A stretch of DNA of 64,000 bases from Rubripirellula lacrimiformis (GTDB lineage Bacteria > Planctomycetota > Planctomycetia > Pirellulales > Pirellulaceae): the NCBI RefSeq assembly GCF_007741535.1, contig NZ_CP036525.1:372001-436000 (forward strand), given 5' to 3'. Positions 38,194-48,616 of the stretch are shown in pieces. A model generated the notes under the pieces. The model made no database searches. It saw only the letters and a list, made by a program, of their open reading frames with translations, and was not told where the DNA came from. The translations under genes and the position numbers were made by a program. The first letter of the stretch is position 1; every line of letters starts with the position of its first letter.

Positions 38194-38703
38194 CTATCGT
38201 TGTTTCTCGCGTTCTTCTTTCCGTGCAGGGAAGTCGACCACGACCAGTTCCTGTTTCGCTTCGTCCCAAGCGTATTCCTGATAGTAGGGCAGCATCGGCA
38301 ATCGGATTCCGTCCATGCCACCCGGTTCGATGATCTCGTCCATGAACACTTCGTACGTCAGTGGCACGGGACGATTGATGCTGCTGGCGTCACGCAGTTG
38401 AATCTTTTTCGTGACACCGAAACCACCGACTTTGGCAACGGTCGTTCGGTAGGCTTCTGCGCTGACCATCAGTGGGTTCTTCGATTCGACGCTGGTGCTA
38501 GCCAGCACCGCGCCGTCGGCGAGCGCGGTTTCAAGCTTCAGGACATTCTGAGTCGTCTTGCCGATCGTTTCTCTTGGGGTTGCCTCTTCGGCGGTCGCCC
38601 CGGGCGTGGTCGAGGCTGCATTGTCAGTCGGGCTCGACGGGAGGCAACCGGTCGAGGCAACGCATAGCAGGAGTGCGGTGGTTCTAAGAGCGTGGTTCAT
38701 CAA
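38194..38703 (-). CDS. putative lipoprotein
   Basis: A 169-residue exported protein with a lipoprotein signal (MMNHALRTTALLLCVASTGC, lipobox ASTGC at residues 16-20). A Ser/Thr/Ala linker precedes a small C-terminal domain containing TIGKTTQNVLKLETALADGA and a beta-rich SSINRPVPLTYEVFMDEI. No family recognised. It is transcribed alone on the minus strand. Confidence 0.75.
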   Translation of the reverse strand: MMNHALRTTALLLCVASTGCLPSSPTDNAASTTPGATAEEATPRETIGKTTQNVLKLETALADGAVLASTSVESKNPLMVSAEAYRTTVAKVGGFGVTKKIQLRDASSINRPVPLTYEVFMDEIIEPGGMDGIRLPMLPYYQEYAWDEAKQELVVVDFPARKEEREKQR

Positions 38704-38855
38704 TCTTTACCTGAAGCCGAAAATGACGTGAAGCCGGGACCTGTTCTAAGATACCGTAACTTCGCCCCTTTCGAGCAGGCATCGCGAAGAGTGACGATTT
38801 TCTTTGCCGATTCGATCGAGCCGGTTGATGACTGCTGGTTTAACCGGCTGCTGTC

Positions 38856-39977
38856 TTAACCGGCTGCGGGGTTCCATGACCGGTCAAAGAGACGTTCGGT
38901 ATTCAGACGATACAGTTTGTCCACGACCGTCTTGGGCAAACCCAAGCCTTGCACAGGCTCGGAAAGTTCGGGCACCGTCTGGGTCTGTTCCGTATTGAAG
39001 TACCGCCAATCGCGCAGCCAGCGTTCACGTACCGATTGATACTGGTCCAGAGTGTTTTCGCGATCAACGCCCAGGTCGGTGCCGTAGACGATTCGGTCCT
39101 GGTACTTGGTGAAGAATTCAATCACCGCGTCCCGGTCTCGCTGCGATTGGTACTGCAACTGGCCCGTTCGAGCAGCCACGCCAATGGTGGCGTTGGGGAA
39201 CTGATCTAGGAACGCCGCCATCCGCTGGGTGCTCCATTCCAAGCTGGCCAAGTGGCATCCGATGAACGTCACGCCGGGATTCTTAGCCAGCATCCGATCG
39301 CGAGCGGCGACTTGGTCCTCGTACGACGGCAAGTCGGGGTGCAGGTGCATGTGGTACTTGGGAAACTTCTGAAAGTAGCTCCGGTCATTCAGCGTGGTCA
39401 TTTCGTCCAGAGGCAGCCAGCAGTTCTTGGGCTCGCCAAGGTGCCCTAGAAGCACCAGTCCTTGATCGGCGATGTGCTGGAAGATCGGATCGAACTTGGG
39501 GTCGTCGATCATCACCAAGTCCCCCTCTTTGTTTCGCAGCACCATGCCGATGTTCTTCCACACTTTGACCCCCACGGCGCCCTTGGCAATCTGCTGATCC
39601 AAGTACGCGATGGTCTGGGCGACGAAGTCTTTGTCGTCAAAATTTTCAACCGGGAACGAACAAACCGGTGCCGTTCGACTGGGGTCCGCCTGGTACTGCC
39701 AATACGTGGTGCGATGCTTGTCATGGTTGGATTCCGGGTCGCCGGACCAGACTGCCATGTTCACAAATCGAAAACGGTCTCGCTTGGACAGCGTCACGAA
39801 CCCGGCGTCTTCGCTGTGAATGTGTGCGTGCAGATCGATCTTCTCGACTCGGTCGTAATCCTCCATCGAATAGTGATCACTCGGCGAATCGACATCATCG
39901 GCGACCGCGGATGCGATGGTCATCCAAGCGATCAAGGCGACTGGAAACACGACAGCAAGGGAATAGATGCGTTGCAT
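38856..39977 (-). CDS. secreted amidohydrolase-family protein
   Basis: A 373-residue protein with a signal peptide (VVFPVALIAWMTIASAVADD). The metal-binding DLHAHIHS motif near residue 49 and a TIM-barrel layout (VTFIGCHLASLEWS, TIGVAARTG, RIVYGTDLGVD) are typical of the amidohydrolase (PF04909-like) superfamily; the DxG...GTD region supplies the last metal ligand. Substrate unknown, possibly a carboxylic acid or lactone. Next on the same strand is a GDPD gene; both are extracytoplasmic hydrolases. Confidence 0.85.
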   Translation of the reverse strand: MQRIYSLAVVFPVALIAWMTIASAVADDVDSPSDHYSMEDYDRVEKIDLHAHIHSEDAGFVTLSKRDRFRFVNMAVWSGDPESNHDKHRTTYWQYQADPSRTAPVCSFPVENFDDKDFVAQTIAYLDQQIAKGAVGVKVWKNIGMVLRNKEGDLVMIDDPKFDPIFQHIADQGLVLLGHLGEPKNCWLPLDEMTTLNDRSYFQKFPKYHMHLHPDLPSYEDQVAARDRMLAKNPGVTFIGCHLASLEWSTQRMAAFLDQFPNATIGVAARTGQLQYQSQRDRDAVIEFFTKYQDRIVYGTDLGVDRENTLDQYQSVRERWLRDWRYFNTEQTQTVPELSEPVQGLGLPKTVVDKLYRLNTERLFDRSWNPAAG

Positions 39978-40158
39978 GGCAATGGATGGGGGGAATCAGG
40001 GGAGGGATGATGTCAGCCTGCCGGGCCAACTTAGCAACGAACGATCAATCAGTGTTGTTTCTTTCTTCCCCCTCTCTCTCTAATTCTCTCCCCCCGCAAA
40101 CCGCTGCGCGGCGGTGGCGAGATGACTTGAATCGCGACACTGATTGATCGCTCGTTTG

Positions 40159-40995
40159 CTACTTTTCAATCTTGGCAGACAGATTCTCTTTGGTTTGCTG
40201 AATCGCTGTGGGAATGTCCGTGCAGGCGACATCCAGCCCCAGGCCGATCGCCAGGTAGTAGTCCTTCACTTCGTGGCCGGGCCAGCCGTTGACTTTGAAC
40301 CCCTGTGCCTGAGCCTTCTGGACCAAATCGCGAGACGTCCCCGAAATTTTACAAGCGATGTGTGTCGCTTGCAGTCGTTCCGCGCGCTCGATGAACTCCG
40401 TTGACAGCGGTTTGCTGGCGATGATCGCGATCGGCCAGTCCGCGTCTTGCTGCCGCATCGCCACCAATGGTCGTTCGTCAAAGGATGTGAACAGATAGTC
40501 TGAACCTGTCGGCTTGTATTGCTTGGCGGCCGCGTACAGCTTCTGGCAATACTCGGCAATCCGCGCATCGGGATACAGTGACTTGTTGCTGGTCTTCATC
40601 TCCAGTTCCAGGTACACGCCCGGTTTGTCTTGGAAGTACTTCAGGAAATCATCCAGCAACAGAAAGGATTGGCCCTGCTTCGTCCGCACGTCCTTCAGTT
40701 GATCTGCCGTCTTGTCTTCGACCGCACCACTGGCATCGTGAGTCCGATCCAACGTGTCGTCATGCAACAGAACCAACACGCCATCCTTGGTCATCCGGAT
40801 GTCCGTTTCGAAGCCGCGAATGCCTCGCTCGTAACAAGTCTGAAAACCCTGCATGGTGTTCTCTTCGAATTCATAAGCACCGCCACGGTGGGCAAGGATC
40901 AGCGGCGTCGGATTCGATTCATCCGCGAAGCCATTTCCAGTCAACGTTAGCCCAGCGAATAGTTGGCACAGCAAAACAAAACGTAACATCAGCAT
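40159..40995 (-). CDS. secreted glycerophosphodiester phosphodiesterase
   Basis: A 278-residue exported GDPD enzyme (signal LMLRFVLLCQLFAGLTLTGNG). It hydrolyses glycerophosphodiesters to glycerol-3-P and an alcohol, which supports phosphate and lipid scavenging. Catalytic motifs: LILAHRGGAYEFEENTMQGF (HR, E, N), GFETDIRMTKDG and LVLLHDDTLDRTHD (Asp, His), plus VYLELEMKTS and a C-terminal KVNGWPGHEV and ACTDIP. The family length is normal. Confidence 0.92.
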   Translation of the reverse strand: MLMLRFVLLCQLFAGLTLTGNGFADESNPTPLILAHRGGAYEFEENTMQGFQTCYERGIRGFETDIRMTKDGVLVLLHDDTLDRTHDASGAVEDKTADQLKDVRTKQGQSFLLLDDFLKYFQDKPGVYLELEMKTSNKSLYPDARIAEYCQKLYAAAKQYKPTGSDYLFTSFDERPLVAMRQQDADWPIAIIASKPLSTEFIERAERLQATHIACKISGTSRDLVQKAQAQGFKVNGWPGHEVKDYYLAIGLGLDVACTDIPTAIQQTKENLSAKIEK

Positions 40996-41874
40996 TTCAT
41001 CCTTTAGGGAATGCAGTGGGGGGGGGCAGGCGGGCAGGATGCAACTTTCACAATTGTCATCCTGGTGCCGCCGTGGTCCGACGAACCGGATGGGGGCCGT
41101 TGAAGCCGGAAGTCAGCAGGTGTGATTGTAGAGCAAACCCAATCGTGTCACCCACCACCGGACCGTCCGGCTTCTGGTTGGATCCGCTTAGATACCGAGC
41201 GACGCAGGCGGCGGATCACGGGATGCCAGAGCGTGAAGTGACCGACGGTAGGCTTCGTCGGATTTCCAACGGAAATGGCATTTCGTTGGTTGTCAGGCCG
41301 CCGGCAAATCGGGTTGTCGCTTCACAGCATGATCGGGTGTCCCGTTGGTAGGAGCGCACTTTCGGCGGATTTCGGTTTGTGTATTTCTGGTGTGGATCCA
41401 GTGTGTTTTGGCGAAAGGGGCTGCTGCGAACGCAGGATCCAACGTGGGTTGCACACCACGAGTGCATCCTCGTCCGAACAATGCATTCAACATAGGCAAC
41501 GCTGATGGGCGGGCCGGTAGGTGCCGTCAGTTTCTCGGCGCAGCGCCGAACAATTCAAAAAATACCGCAGTGTTTGGAAGAAAAGTTAACGTCGCTTGCG
41601 TCAACCTTAGCCTGTCGCGTGGCGGCGATGCGGTCCCGTTGCCAGGTCTTCGAAAGCGGCGCTACCGACACCGGTCAACGGGTTTCCGCGGGTGGCTAAG
41701 TGCCCCCGCCTCGAATCGGAACAGTCATTGCATGGTACGCAGGAACGTGCCTGAAAGCGGTCGGCATTCAACTTGTCAGCACAACCTTTGTTCGGCCTTG
41801 CCGTGACTCCGCTTTCATTGCCTTTTCGATCTCTACCGTCCAATTCGGTATCCAGTCCACCTTAGGAATCAAGT
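40996..41874. other. intergenic region, 880 bp
   Basis: Open frames exist on both strands but none has recognisable domains or plausible composition. I see no repeat or RNA gene. It includes a G run near 41018. It separates the minus-strand hydrolases from the plus-strand DUF1559 gene. Confidence 0.4.
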
Positions 41875-42978
41875 GTGAAACGTTCAGATTCAAAACATGG
41901 CTTTACTCTGGTCGAGCTGTTAGTCGTGATCGCAATTATCGGCGTTCTGGTGGGGTTATTATTGCCGGCGGTTCAATCAGCTCGCGAAGCAGCTCGCCGA
42001 ATGCAGTGTTCGAACAATATGAAACAACTGGGTTTGGCGCTGCACAATTACCATAGCGCGTTCAATCAATTTCCGGCCGGTGCGGTCTGGTTCGAAGGCT
42101 ATACCGGTGGATCACCCAACGGGACCCGGACGGTCAGCGCGGCAATTTTTCTGATGCCGTTCATGGAGATGACCGCCCTGTACGAAGGCTTCGTCCAAGA
42201 CGCGAAGCAAGCGGTTCCAGGATCGTCCCCCTGGGAAAGCGAAACACTCCGTACAGCCGGCCCGCAGTCGTCGTTTCTGTGTCCCTCGGCGGCCAGTGCA
42301 GACGCAACGGAGTACGAAAACATCTCGAAGAACACCTATGTGTTTTCTGTTGGCGACGAACTGTGGCACAACGCCCGAACGAATTCGCAAGAATCAAGCA
42401 CGATTTCGCAAGGCGACTACCGAAGCATTTTCTTGCCGGCATTGCCAGACCGGTTCAACGAAACCAAGAAACGATTCAAAGACATCCAAGACGGCACGGC
42501 CAACACCATTGCGATGAGCGAAGTCGCCGCAACGCCTCGCGGATTCGCGACCATCAGGGGCGACGTGGCAGCGTTCAACGGTATCTACAGCGGAGGTTCT
42601 GGCGTGCCCGGACCCTGTTTGACCGTTCCACTGAATGTCAACAATCCCCGTGAATACGAGACGGGTGCCGACTGCTGGCGTGGTTTGATTTTGGGCGATG
42701 GTCGGACGATCAACAACAAGTTCACGACCACGTTGCCGCCCAACGCGCCGTCCTGTGCGTATGGCGGAGGCAACAACAGTTGGGGGACATATGCACCGTC
42801 CAGCGACCATACAGGCGGCGTGCAAGCTTTGATGTTTGACGGCTCGGTTCGATTCATCACGGATTCGATTGATGCCGGTGATGCGTACGCCCCGCAAGTC
42901 ACGTCGGGCAACAGCCCCTACGGAATTTGGGGTGCCATGGGATCACCGCAGGGCAAGGAAGTCATTGATAGCCAGTGA
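41875..42978 (+). CDS. DUF1559 pseudopilin-like protein
   Basis: A 367-residue protein with a type IV pilin / type II secretion N-terminal methylation signal (HGFTLVELLVVIAIIGVLVG) and the DUF1559 family body (LLPAVQSAREAARRMQCSNNM, LALHNYHSAF, a C-terminal HTGGVQALMFDGSVRFI). Start is GTG at 41875. DUF1559 genes are highly multiplied in planctomycetes; they probably form surface pseudopili or other extracellular fibres, but no function is proven. Its neighbour is a small lipoprotein, the frequent partner in this family. Confidence 0.93.
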   Translation: MKRSDSKHGFTLVELLVVIAIIGVLVGLLLPAVQSAREAARRMQCSNNMKQLGLALHNYHSAFNQFPAGAVWFEGYTGGSPNGTRTVSAAIFLMPFMEMTALYEGFVQDAKQAVPGSSPWESETLRTAGPQSSFLCPSAASADATEYENISKNTYVFSVGDELWHNARTNSQESSTISQGDYRSIFLPALPDRFNETKKRFKDIQDGTANTIAMSEVAATPRGFATIRGDVAAFNGIYSGGSGVPGPCLTVPLNVNNPREYETGADCWRGLILGDGRTINNKFTTTLPPNAPSCAYGGGNNSWGTYAPSSDHTGGVQALMFDGSVRFITDSIDAGDAYAPQVTSGNSPYGIWGAMGSPQGKEVIDSQ

Positions 42979-43223
42979 TCCCGTCGTCGGGAAGACGTTC
43001 CCCATGATGCTGCGTCATAGCACCACTTTCGATGGCTTGTTCTGACAAGGCCGTGGTGGATGGCGGGTCCTTCCCTAGGGAGGGACTCGCGATGCCCATC
43101 GACGGACGAAATCGGATTGTGACGCACGCGTTTCGATTCTTCTGCACACCGCCATGCCGGCTGGCCAACGCCGGTTCACCATTCAATCGCACCCTGCTTT
43201 GCTTACAAATCTGAGGCTTCAAA

Positions 43224-43730
43224 ATGATTCAACCACTCGATTCCCCGTTCAAGCTGTTCTTCGTCGTTGGCATGTTGGCATCGATGGTTTCTGGATGTGG
43301 AGGCGTCGTCCAACCCGACGGTCTGCCCGAACTTCACCCGTTTGAATTGTCGGTTAGCCAAGGTGGCACGCCCGTTGAAGGGGTCAGCGTTCAGTTGGTG
43401 CCAGAGGATCGTGCCAACAGCCGTTGGGCGTGTGGCGGGGCCACCGATGCGGAAGGCAAAGTCGTCGTCAAGACTCTCGGGAAATTCGAGGGAGCACCTG
43501 CCGGAAACTACAAGGTCACGTTCTACAAGGCGATTGTCGAGGACATGAGTCCAGGAGTCTCTGCGGACGATCCCAGTGCGTCTAAGGTTTACGATTCCTA
43601 CCTGTTGGTCGATCCGAAATTTGGATCCATCGCAACCACTCCCGTCGAAGTCAGCATTGCGGGAGGCGAGACAACGGTGCCGCCGATCGAACTAGGTTCG
43701 GCTGTACGAATCAAGCAAAAGAACATGTAG
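43224..43730 (+). CDS. DUF1559-associated lipoprotein with transthyretin-like fold
   Basis: A 168-residue lipoprotein (signal LFFVVGMLASMVSGCGG, lipobox VSGC). The domain begins PFELSVSQGGTPVEGVSVQL, then GATDAEGKVVVKTLGKFEGAPAGNYKVTFYK, a carboxypeptidase-regulatory / transthyretin-like beta-sandwich often seen downstream of DUF1559 pseudopilins in planctomycetes. Intergenic distance to the DUF1559 gene is 245 bp. Confidence 0.82.
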   Translation: MIQPLDSPFKLFFVVGMLASMVSGCGGVVQPDGLPELHPFELSVSQGGTPVEGVSVQLVPEDRANSRWACGGATDAEGKVVVKTLGKFEGAPAGNYKVTFYKAIVEDMSPGVSADDPSASKVYDSYLLVDPKFGSIATTPVEVSIAGGETTVPPIELGSAVRIKQKNM

Positions 43731-43782
43731 CCAGACTTGGCGATGAAACTTCGCAGCGGTCAACCAGATCGGACTCAGAGGG

Positions 43783-43796
43783 CGCCTTTGAAGGCG
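43783..43796. terminator. possible bidirectional terminator (hairpin CGCCT/AGGCG)
   Basis: Stem CGCCT-TTGA-AGGCG between the convergent lipoprotein and porin genes. It has no long T run, so this is weak. Confidence 0.3.
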
Positions 43797-43834
43797 AAGG
43801 TGGCCTTTGAGACCATTCGGTGTTAACGTTTGGA

Positions 43835-45343
43835 CTAAAAGAAAGTCCACAATTGGGACCGGAACAACGTGCCACTTTCCCCAGCAACGTAGCCGGTCCG
43901 CGATTGTTGTGCCGGCGAATCATCAATCGATGTGACGTCGAACGTGAACCGTGCCGATCGCTGGTTGAACAGGTACCAATTGAATCCGGCGGAAATCTCG
44001 TCACCGCTGCCGAACTGGCCCACCACTTGTGATCCCCTGGCGAACAGTTCTAGAGTTTGTGGGATCACGAAGGCGCCTGCTTGGACGAAGAAGCCATGGT
44101 CGAACAGCGATGGCAGCCTGGTTCCGGTGTTGCCCTCGATATTTCGCAGCCATCGTAGGAACACTTCACTGCTGAGGCTGAGCCCCTGTCGTTTGATTCC
44201 CAGATGAGCTGAATACAGCCAGATGTCAAACGCATTGACCGTCACCCCGGGGGCCAACGCATCGGGTTCGACCAGCCGCGTTCCGTCACTGATTCGAACG
44301 ACTGTTTGTTCGGCTCCTGGTTGTGCGCTACTGGTGCTCAGATTGCTGGTTTGGGTCAACCCGTGTCCCAGTCGCACCGCCAGCGACGGGTGGTCTTCGA
44401 TATCAGAGAAGCCACGGCCGAAATCACCCAAGGGCTCCCACCACGAGAGTGCGGAGTAGGCCAGCTGGGTGTCCAGTTCGGATGCTTGCAGCGATAGCGT
44501 GTTGAACCCGTTGCCTACCAGAGCGTGATAAGAGATATCGTCCGTTAGTTTGCCCGTCGCCCACATGCCAGCGGTAATCGATGGCCGAAAGTAGGTTGTT
44601 GCCATGGTCCGGTCGGCGCCGAGGGTATAGCGAGACGTTTCGGTCCATTCCCATGTCCCTGGCAACTTGCCGAGGCCCATGGAGACCGACAAACGATCCG
44701 AAATCCGGAACGATATCCAGCCCAACAACAGTTGAATGGGATTGGAGGTGACCGTGCTGTAGTCAATGTTCGAATAGAAACTCAGGTCTTCGTCGAACGC
44801 GTATCCAGAAAAGACTAGTCGTCCACGGTTGATGTTGAAGTCGTTCCGGTTGTTGATCTCGCGAACGTTTCCCGCGGAGTCGATCGACGTCGCCTCGTCT
44901 CGACTGAAACCCGTATAGCGAAATTGATTGTGCAGCCCGACGGTTAGCTCGAAAGGCGACTCGTCCTTGTTGGACGGACGCCAAGTCCAGCCAGAATCGT
45001 AAACGCTGTAGTGAGTTGGCGATTCCGATTTTGGGACGAGTTGAAACAGTGATGGATCAACCGTGGACGTCGTCTGCGCCGGTACAGAAGATGGTTGTGA
45101 CTGCAGACTGGCAACGATTGCTTCGAGTTCGCCGATCCGCGTCATCGCGTCGGACAGGCTCGCTTCGCTGTCGGTTGCTGTCTGATCCGATAACGCCACC
45201 GCAGGCTCGGCGGGCCGCTGACCTGTTTGTGCCCAAATGTTGGGCAGGGGCCACGGCGCCACCACAGCCAACGCCACAACTGCAAAGCAGCGAACGCTTG
45301 AATGGCGAAAGTGGAAACCCATCGAGATAACTGACCTGAACAA
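43835..45343 (-). CDS. outer-membrane porin (phosphate-selective porin-like)
   Basis: A 502-residue outer-membrane protein. A signal peptide (VRCFAVVALAVVAPWPLPNIWAQ) precedes a short periplasmic coiled coil (DAMTRIGELEAIVASLQSQ). Beta-strand-rich sequence follows from about residue 130, with alternating hydrophobic residues (FELTVGLHNQFRYTGF, NINRGRLVFSGYAFDEDLSFYSNID) and ends with an aromatic C-terminal residue (QLWTFF), the BAM recognition signal. The order resembles OprP/OprO-type porins (Porin_O_P). Substrate not deducible. Confidence 0.85.
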   Translation of the reverse strand: MFRSVISMGFHFRHSSVRCFAVVALAVVAPWPLPNIWAQTGQRPAEPAVALSDQTATDSEASLSDAMTRIGELEAIVASLQSQPSSVPAQTTSTVDPSLFQLVPKSESPTHYSVYDSGWTWRPSNKDESPFELTVGLHNQFRYTGFSRDEATSIDSAGNVREINNRNDFNINRGRLVFSGYAFDEDLSFYSNIDYSTVTSNPIQLLLGWISFRISDRLSVSMGLGKLPGTWEWTETSRYTLGADRTMATTYFRPSITAGMWATGKLTDDISYHALVGNGFNTLSLQASELDTQLAYSALSWWEPLGDFGRGFSDIEDHPSLAVRLGHGLTQTSNLSTSSAQPGAEQTVVRISDGTRLVEPDALAPGVTVNAFDIWLYSAHLGIKRQGLSLSSEVFLRWLRNIEGNTGTRLPSLFDHGFFVQAGAFVIPQTLELFARGSQVVGQFGSGDEISAGFNWYLFNQRSARFTFDVTSIDDSPAQQSRTGYVAGESGTLFRSQLWTFF

Positions 45344-45604
45344 GGGAGCGTTATCGTGGTCATCGACTCTTCGGGAAGGTCGGGTTGCCCCAATTGCGAA
45401 AGATTTGCTGAATTGATCGGGTGTCCAGGTGAAGCTCGCCGTTCATCAGAGCGAAACGTTCGCTGCGTTGAGTCTTAAGGATCGACGTGGATTCGACGAT
45501 TCGCGAAATCGGAGACGATGAAACGCGTTCGATTACCGTGCGAGGCAATGGTCCAAGCATCTCGGTGGAGACCACCGAGTGAGACTTCTTTCGGTGGCTG
45601 CAAA

Positions 45605-46018
45605 TTACCAGCTTCCACCAGATGATCCACCACGGCTTCCGCCCGATGAGCCATAGCTGCGAGCACGGTAATATACGCCATTGCTGCCGCCATAGCTGCG
45701 GTAGCCGCTGATGTATCCACCCGAGCTGTCGCCGCTACTTCCACCGGAACTGCCATGGCTTACGCGACGCGCGACGATGCGAGTGCGAACCCGCGACACG
45801 ACGCCTCCCGAACTGCCGCCGCTGCTCCCGTAACGTCTGGAAACGTAACCACCGCTGCTTCCGCCCGAGCTTCCGCCGCTGCTGCCGTAACTTCTGGCTA
45901 CATACCCGCCGCTACTTCCGCCCGAACTTCCGCCGCTGCTGCCCCAGCCCGCATCGGCACTGTTGCTGCACGCGAAGGTCACGAACGACAGTGCTATCGC
46001 CATTGCAATTTTCTTCAT
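45605..46018 (-). CDS. Gly/Ser-rich secreted protein
   Basis: A 137-residue protein with a signal peptide (KKIAMAIALSFVTFACSNSADA) followed by SSGGSSGG repeats interspersed with YVARSYG/YVSRRYG and an arginine-rich centre (RVRTRIVARRVSHG). It is low-complexity and probably a surface or matrix protein. The 260 bp downstream of it to the porin start contain only short unsupported frames. Confidence 0.75.
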   Translation of the reverse strand: MKKIAMAIALSFVTFACSNSADAGWGSSGGSSGGSSGGYVARSYGSSGGSSGGSSGGYVSRRYGSSGGSSGGVVSRVRTRIVARRVSHGSSGGSSGDSSGGYISGYRSYGGSNGVYYRARSYGSSGGSRGGSSGGSW

Positions 46019-46075
46019 CAGATTGATTTCTTTCCTAACGTAGATCGAAAGTGAGTTTATGGAATCGGTTCAGCA

Positions 46076-46306
46076 CTAAGGCTTGACCTCTTCAGGTTTG
46101 TCTTCCGCTGTCAACGGAGATTCGTGAGTCGCCGAGTCGGTGTTCGACGAATTGGCCGACTCTTCGATTGCCGGTTTCATTGCCTGTTGGTGATCCGCCG
46201 CGTCGGTTGCTGGCGCTTGCGCTGATGTCGGACTTGCCGTTTCGTTGCATCCGGTCAGTACGAGCGAGCCGATGCACAACACGATCGCCGCAGAGAAGTG
46301 TTTCAT
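46076..46306 (-). CDS. small lipoprotein, 76 aa
   Basis: A lipoprotein signal (MKHFSAAIVLCIGSLVLTGC) is followed by a short acidic Ala/Ser/Thr/Glu-rich tail (SAQAPATDAADHQ ... EDKPEEVKP). No domain. I placed the start at 46306, where GGAGA precedes it; the frame continues upstream without a signal. Confidence 0.7.
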   Translation of the reverse strand: MKHFSAAIVLCIGSLVLTGCNETASPTSAQAPATDAADHQQAMKPAIEESANSSNTDSATHESPLTAEDKPEEVKP

Positions 46307-47215
46307 TCCAGTCTCCTTTCGTGCGTTTTCCGGTTGATCGCTTTCACTGGCGCCCAGCGATCGTCGAAACCTTCTCGGCGATTGGGGGCACTGCGATTCG
46401 AAGCGTCGATACCACCTGTTAGCATGTTTCGTACCGAAGGTGGCTTGAAGAAGCCGATTCCCATTGCGATCGCAACATTTACAGTCGATCGCCTTGGCAA
46501 CTCGCGACGTGCTTCGGCGGTAAACTGAATTTGAAGGGACTGTCATCCGAACTCGCACCGACACACCGAAGCTGTGATGTTTGGGGATGACTTCATTCAG
46601 CCTTCGGGAGGTTTATCGCATGTCAATTGCTTCGCAGCGTTTGTCAGTGCGGCTAGTCAACGGATGATTGTTGGCTGGCTGCTTACGCAAGTCGGTCGGT
46701 GTGTGCCCGTCGCGTACGCCATGGCATGCCATTTACGCACAGGCGCGCGTTTGCTGCTTGCGTTGTTGTCGATCGAAACGGTCGAATGTTCCAACCAGTC
46801 AAGCCGCCTAATGGGATTCCGATCTCGCGTCTCTGTCGTTGCGTATTGCGGACCGGAAAATGTCCAATACGAAAACTGGGGGATGTCGTCAGAGAAGGTG
46901 ATGAAAGCAATGATTCAAACGCGAACCGCGTCGTTAAGCGTCCGAGTGAATCTGTTGGTGCTCGTTATCGAAGCGATACGCAAAGGGCAAGACGGCAAGC
47001 AATCGCTTTTGAATCGAAGCTATCACGGGCAGTTGTGGATGGAACGTGGAATCTAGTTGGTTGCGAATTTGATGCATGCGGACATCGCCGGGTTTTTGCC
47101 GCTGACAGCCACCATCCCACTGCGTTCAAAGTGTGACCACCTATCGACTCGGCCAAGCCAACGATGCGGCGCAAGAGGTTTGGCGGCCAGGAAACCCGTT
47201 CCACCGTTGGCTGTC
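46307..47215. other. intergenic region, 900 bp
   Basis: Several overlapping open frames (for example 46574-47056 on plus) encode no recognisable domain; I regard the stretch as non-coding or eroded. Confidence 0.45.
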
Positions 47216-48616
47216 TTAAAGTCCGCCAGGAACGTCAAACGACTCGCCTGGAAACAGATCGAACGCACCGGTATCTTCTCCGGGATCCGTGACCGCTTCT
47301 GACGAATCTTCGTGCGTCAGCCCCTGCTCTGGCGCAGGCCAGGTTTTGTCGGTGGGTGCCGGAAGGGCTGCTGCGCCGCCACCGACTAGATCCAACCCCA
47401 TCGCACTGCCCGCATGCCATACGAACGCTTCGCGGGCGATCGGCGAATTGCGCACCATATCGCCCGTCGCGTCGACATGGGCTGGGGGGATCAGACGCAC
47501 AGCTTCCAGTGACAAGCGATCGAGTTCGTTTTTTTCACTGTCGTAAACCACGCGGCCATCGACTTCAACGATCATCCGTGACACGTGCGCCCGATCGGGA
47601 ACACTGTTTGATGGTGCGGGATCGCCCAGCATACCGATGGAATGCCCTCGCAAATCTGCCGCCGTCGCTGGTCCACCAATCAAGTCGATCGGAAACACTT
47701 GTGGACGAACATCAGAATCCAGCGGTTGGGTGGGCGAAGTCAGCGAATATTTTCGGCCACCGGTTTGATAGTAAAGAAAGTTGTGCGTATTGGCGCCGGT
47801 GTGTGCCGCAGCGACCAACGTCACCGTCATCGAACTGATAGGGTGCCCGTTCCGCCACGGCGATTGGAAGTCTCCAAGCAAAAACCATGGATAGTTGCCG
47901 GCAAGTTGACGCTCGATTCGATTCTGCTCTTGCAGCATTGGAACCAGGGTTTCAGCGATGTCACGCAGTCGCTGTTCTTCGTCGTCAGTCGCCAGTCCAC
48001 TGCGAACCAGTTCTTCGAGTGACTGTGCTTCTTCGATGATAGGAATCGTCCCGCTGCGTAACTCGCTCAGACGTACTTGGGCAAGTGCCTGTTCGTCCTG
48101 AATGTGCGAATTTAATCCCGTCCGCGAGACAAACGGCTTTCCGTTGATGGCAATCTTGATCGAATCCAACACCCAATCGCTACGACCATCGGCACAGAGT
48201 CCGACACGTGAGATATCCGAAAGGCGGACGTCGGCTAGCATTGCGGTGCAACTTCGCAGTGCGTCAGCGCCCGAATCGGTATCGGATGAAAACGTAAATG
48301 TCGCAGGTTCGCCCGGTGCGATGACCTCGCTGACCGAAGCGTGCGTTGGTGACGCGCCAAACGGAGCGAATTGTGCTGGGTCGCGACCCAGCGGATGCAA
48401 CCACAGTGGAAAACCCAATCCCAAGTCTAACGCCACCGGTTCGGAAATCGTTTGACCATCGACTTGAGTTTGCACGAAAACCTCAATCGATTCAACCAAT
48501 TCATTCGCATGGAAGTGCTGGTCGATCGGCGGATCGGCATTGGCTGTCGCCGCCGTCGCCAGCATCATCGCAATGATTGGAATTGCGATCTGTGTAGAAG
48601 ACGAGAATCGGTTCAT
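47216..48616 (-). CDS. secreted protein of unknown function, 466 aa
   Basis: Signal peptide at residues 8-28 (QIAIPIIAMMLATAATANA). The remainder shows a beta-rich layout with two similar segments, VGLCADGRSDWVLDSIKIAING and MIVEVDGRVVYDSEKNELDRLSLEAVRLIP, which look like PLAT/LH2-like or jelly-roll strand pairs. Between them is a helical segment (EEAQSLEELVRSGLATDDEEQRLRD). The C-terminus is acidic (EDTGAFDLFPGESFDVPGGL). Not assigned to a family; exported and probably binding. Confidence 0.65.
   Translation of the reverse strand: MNRFSSSTQIAIPIIAMMLATAATANADPPIDQHFHANELVESIEVFVQTQVDGQTISEPVALDLGLGFPLWLHPLGRDPAQFAPFGASPTHASVSEVIAPGEPATFTFSSDTDSGADALRSCTAMLADVRLSDISRVGLCADGRSDWVLDSIKIAINGKPFVSRTGLNSHIQDEQALAQVRLSELRSGTIPIIEEAQSLEELVRSGLATDDEEQRLRDIAETLVPMLQEQNRIERQLAGNYPWFLLGDFQSPWRNGHPISSMTVTLVAAAHTGANTHNFLYYQTGGRKYSLTSPTQPLDSDVRPQVFPIDLIGGPATAADLRGHSIGMLGDPAPSNSVPDRAHVSRMIVEVDGRVVYDSEKNELDRLSLEAVRLIPPAHVDATGDMVRNSPIAREAFVWHAGSAMGLDLVGGGAAALPAPTDKTWPAPEQGLTHEDSSEAVTDPGEDTGAFDLFPGESFDVPGGL

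Noticed and set aside
46574-47136. Overlapping plus-strand frames of 145-160 codons
   Set aside because: No domain, biased composition with no hydrophobic core pattern, and competing frames; treated as non-coding.
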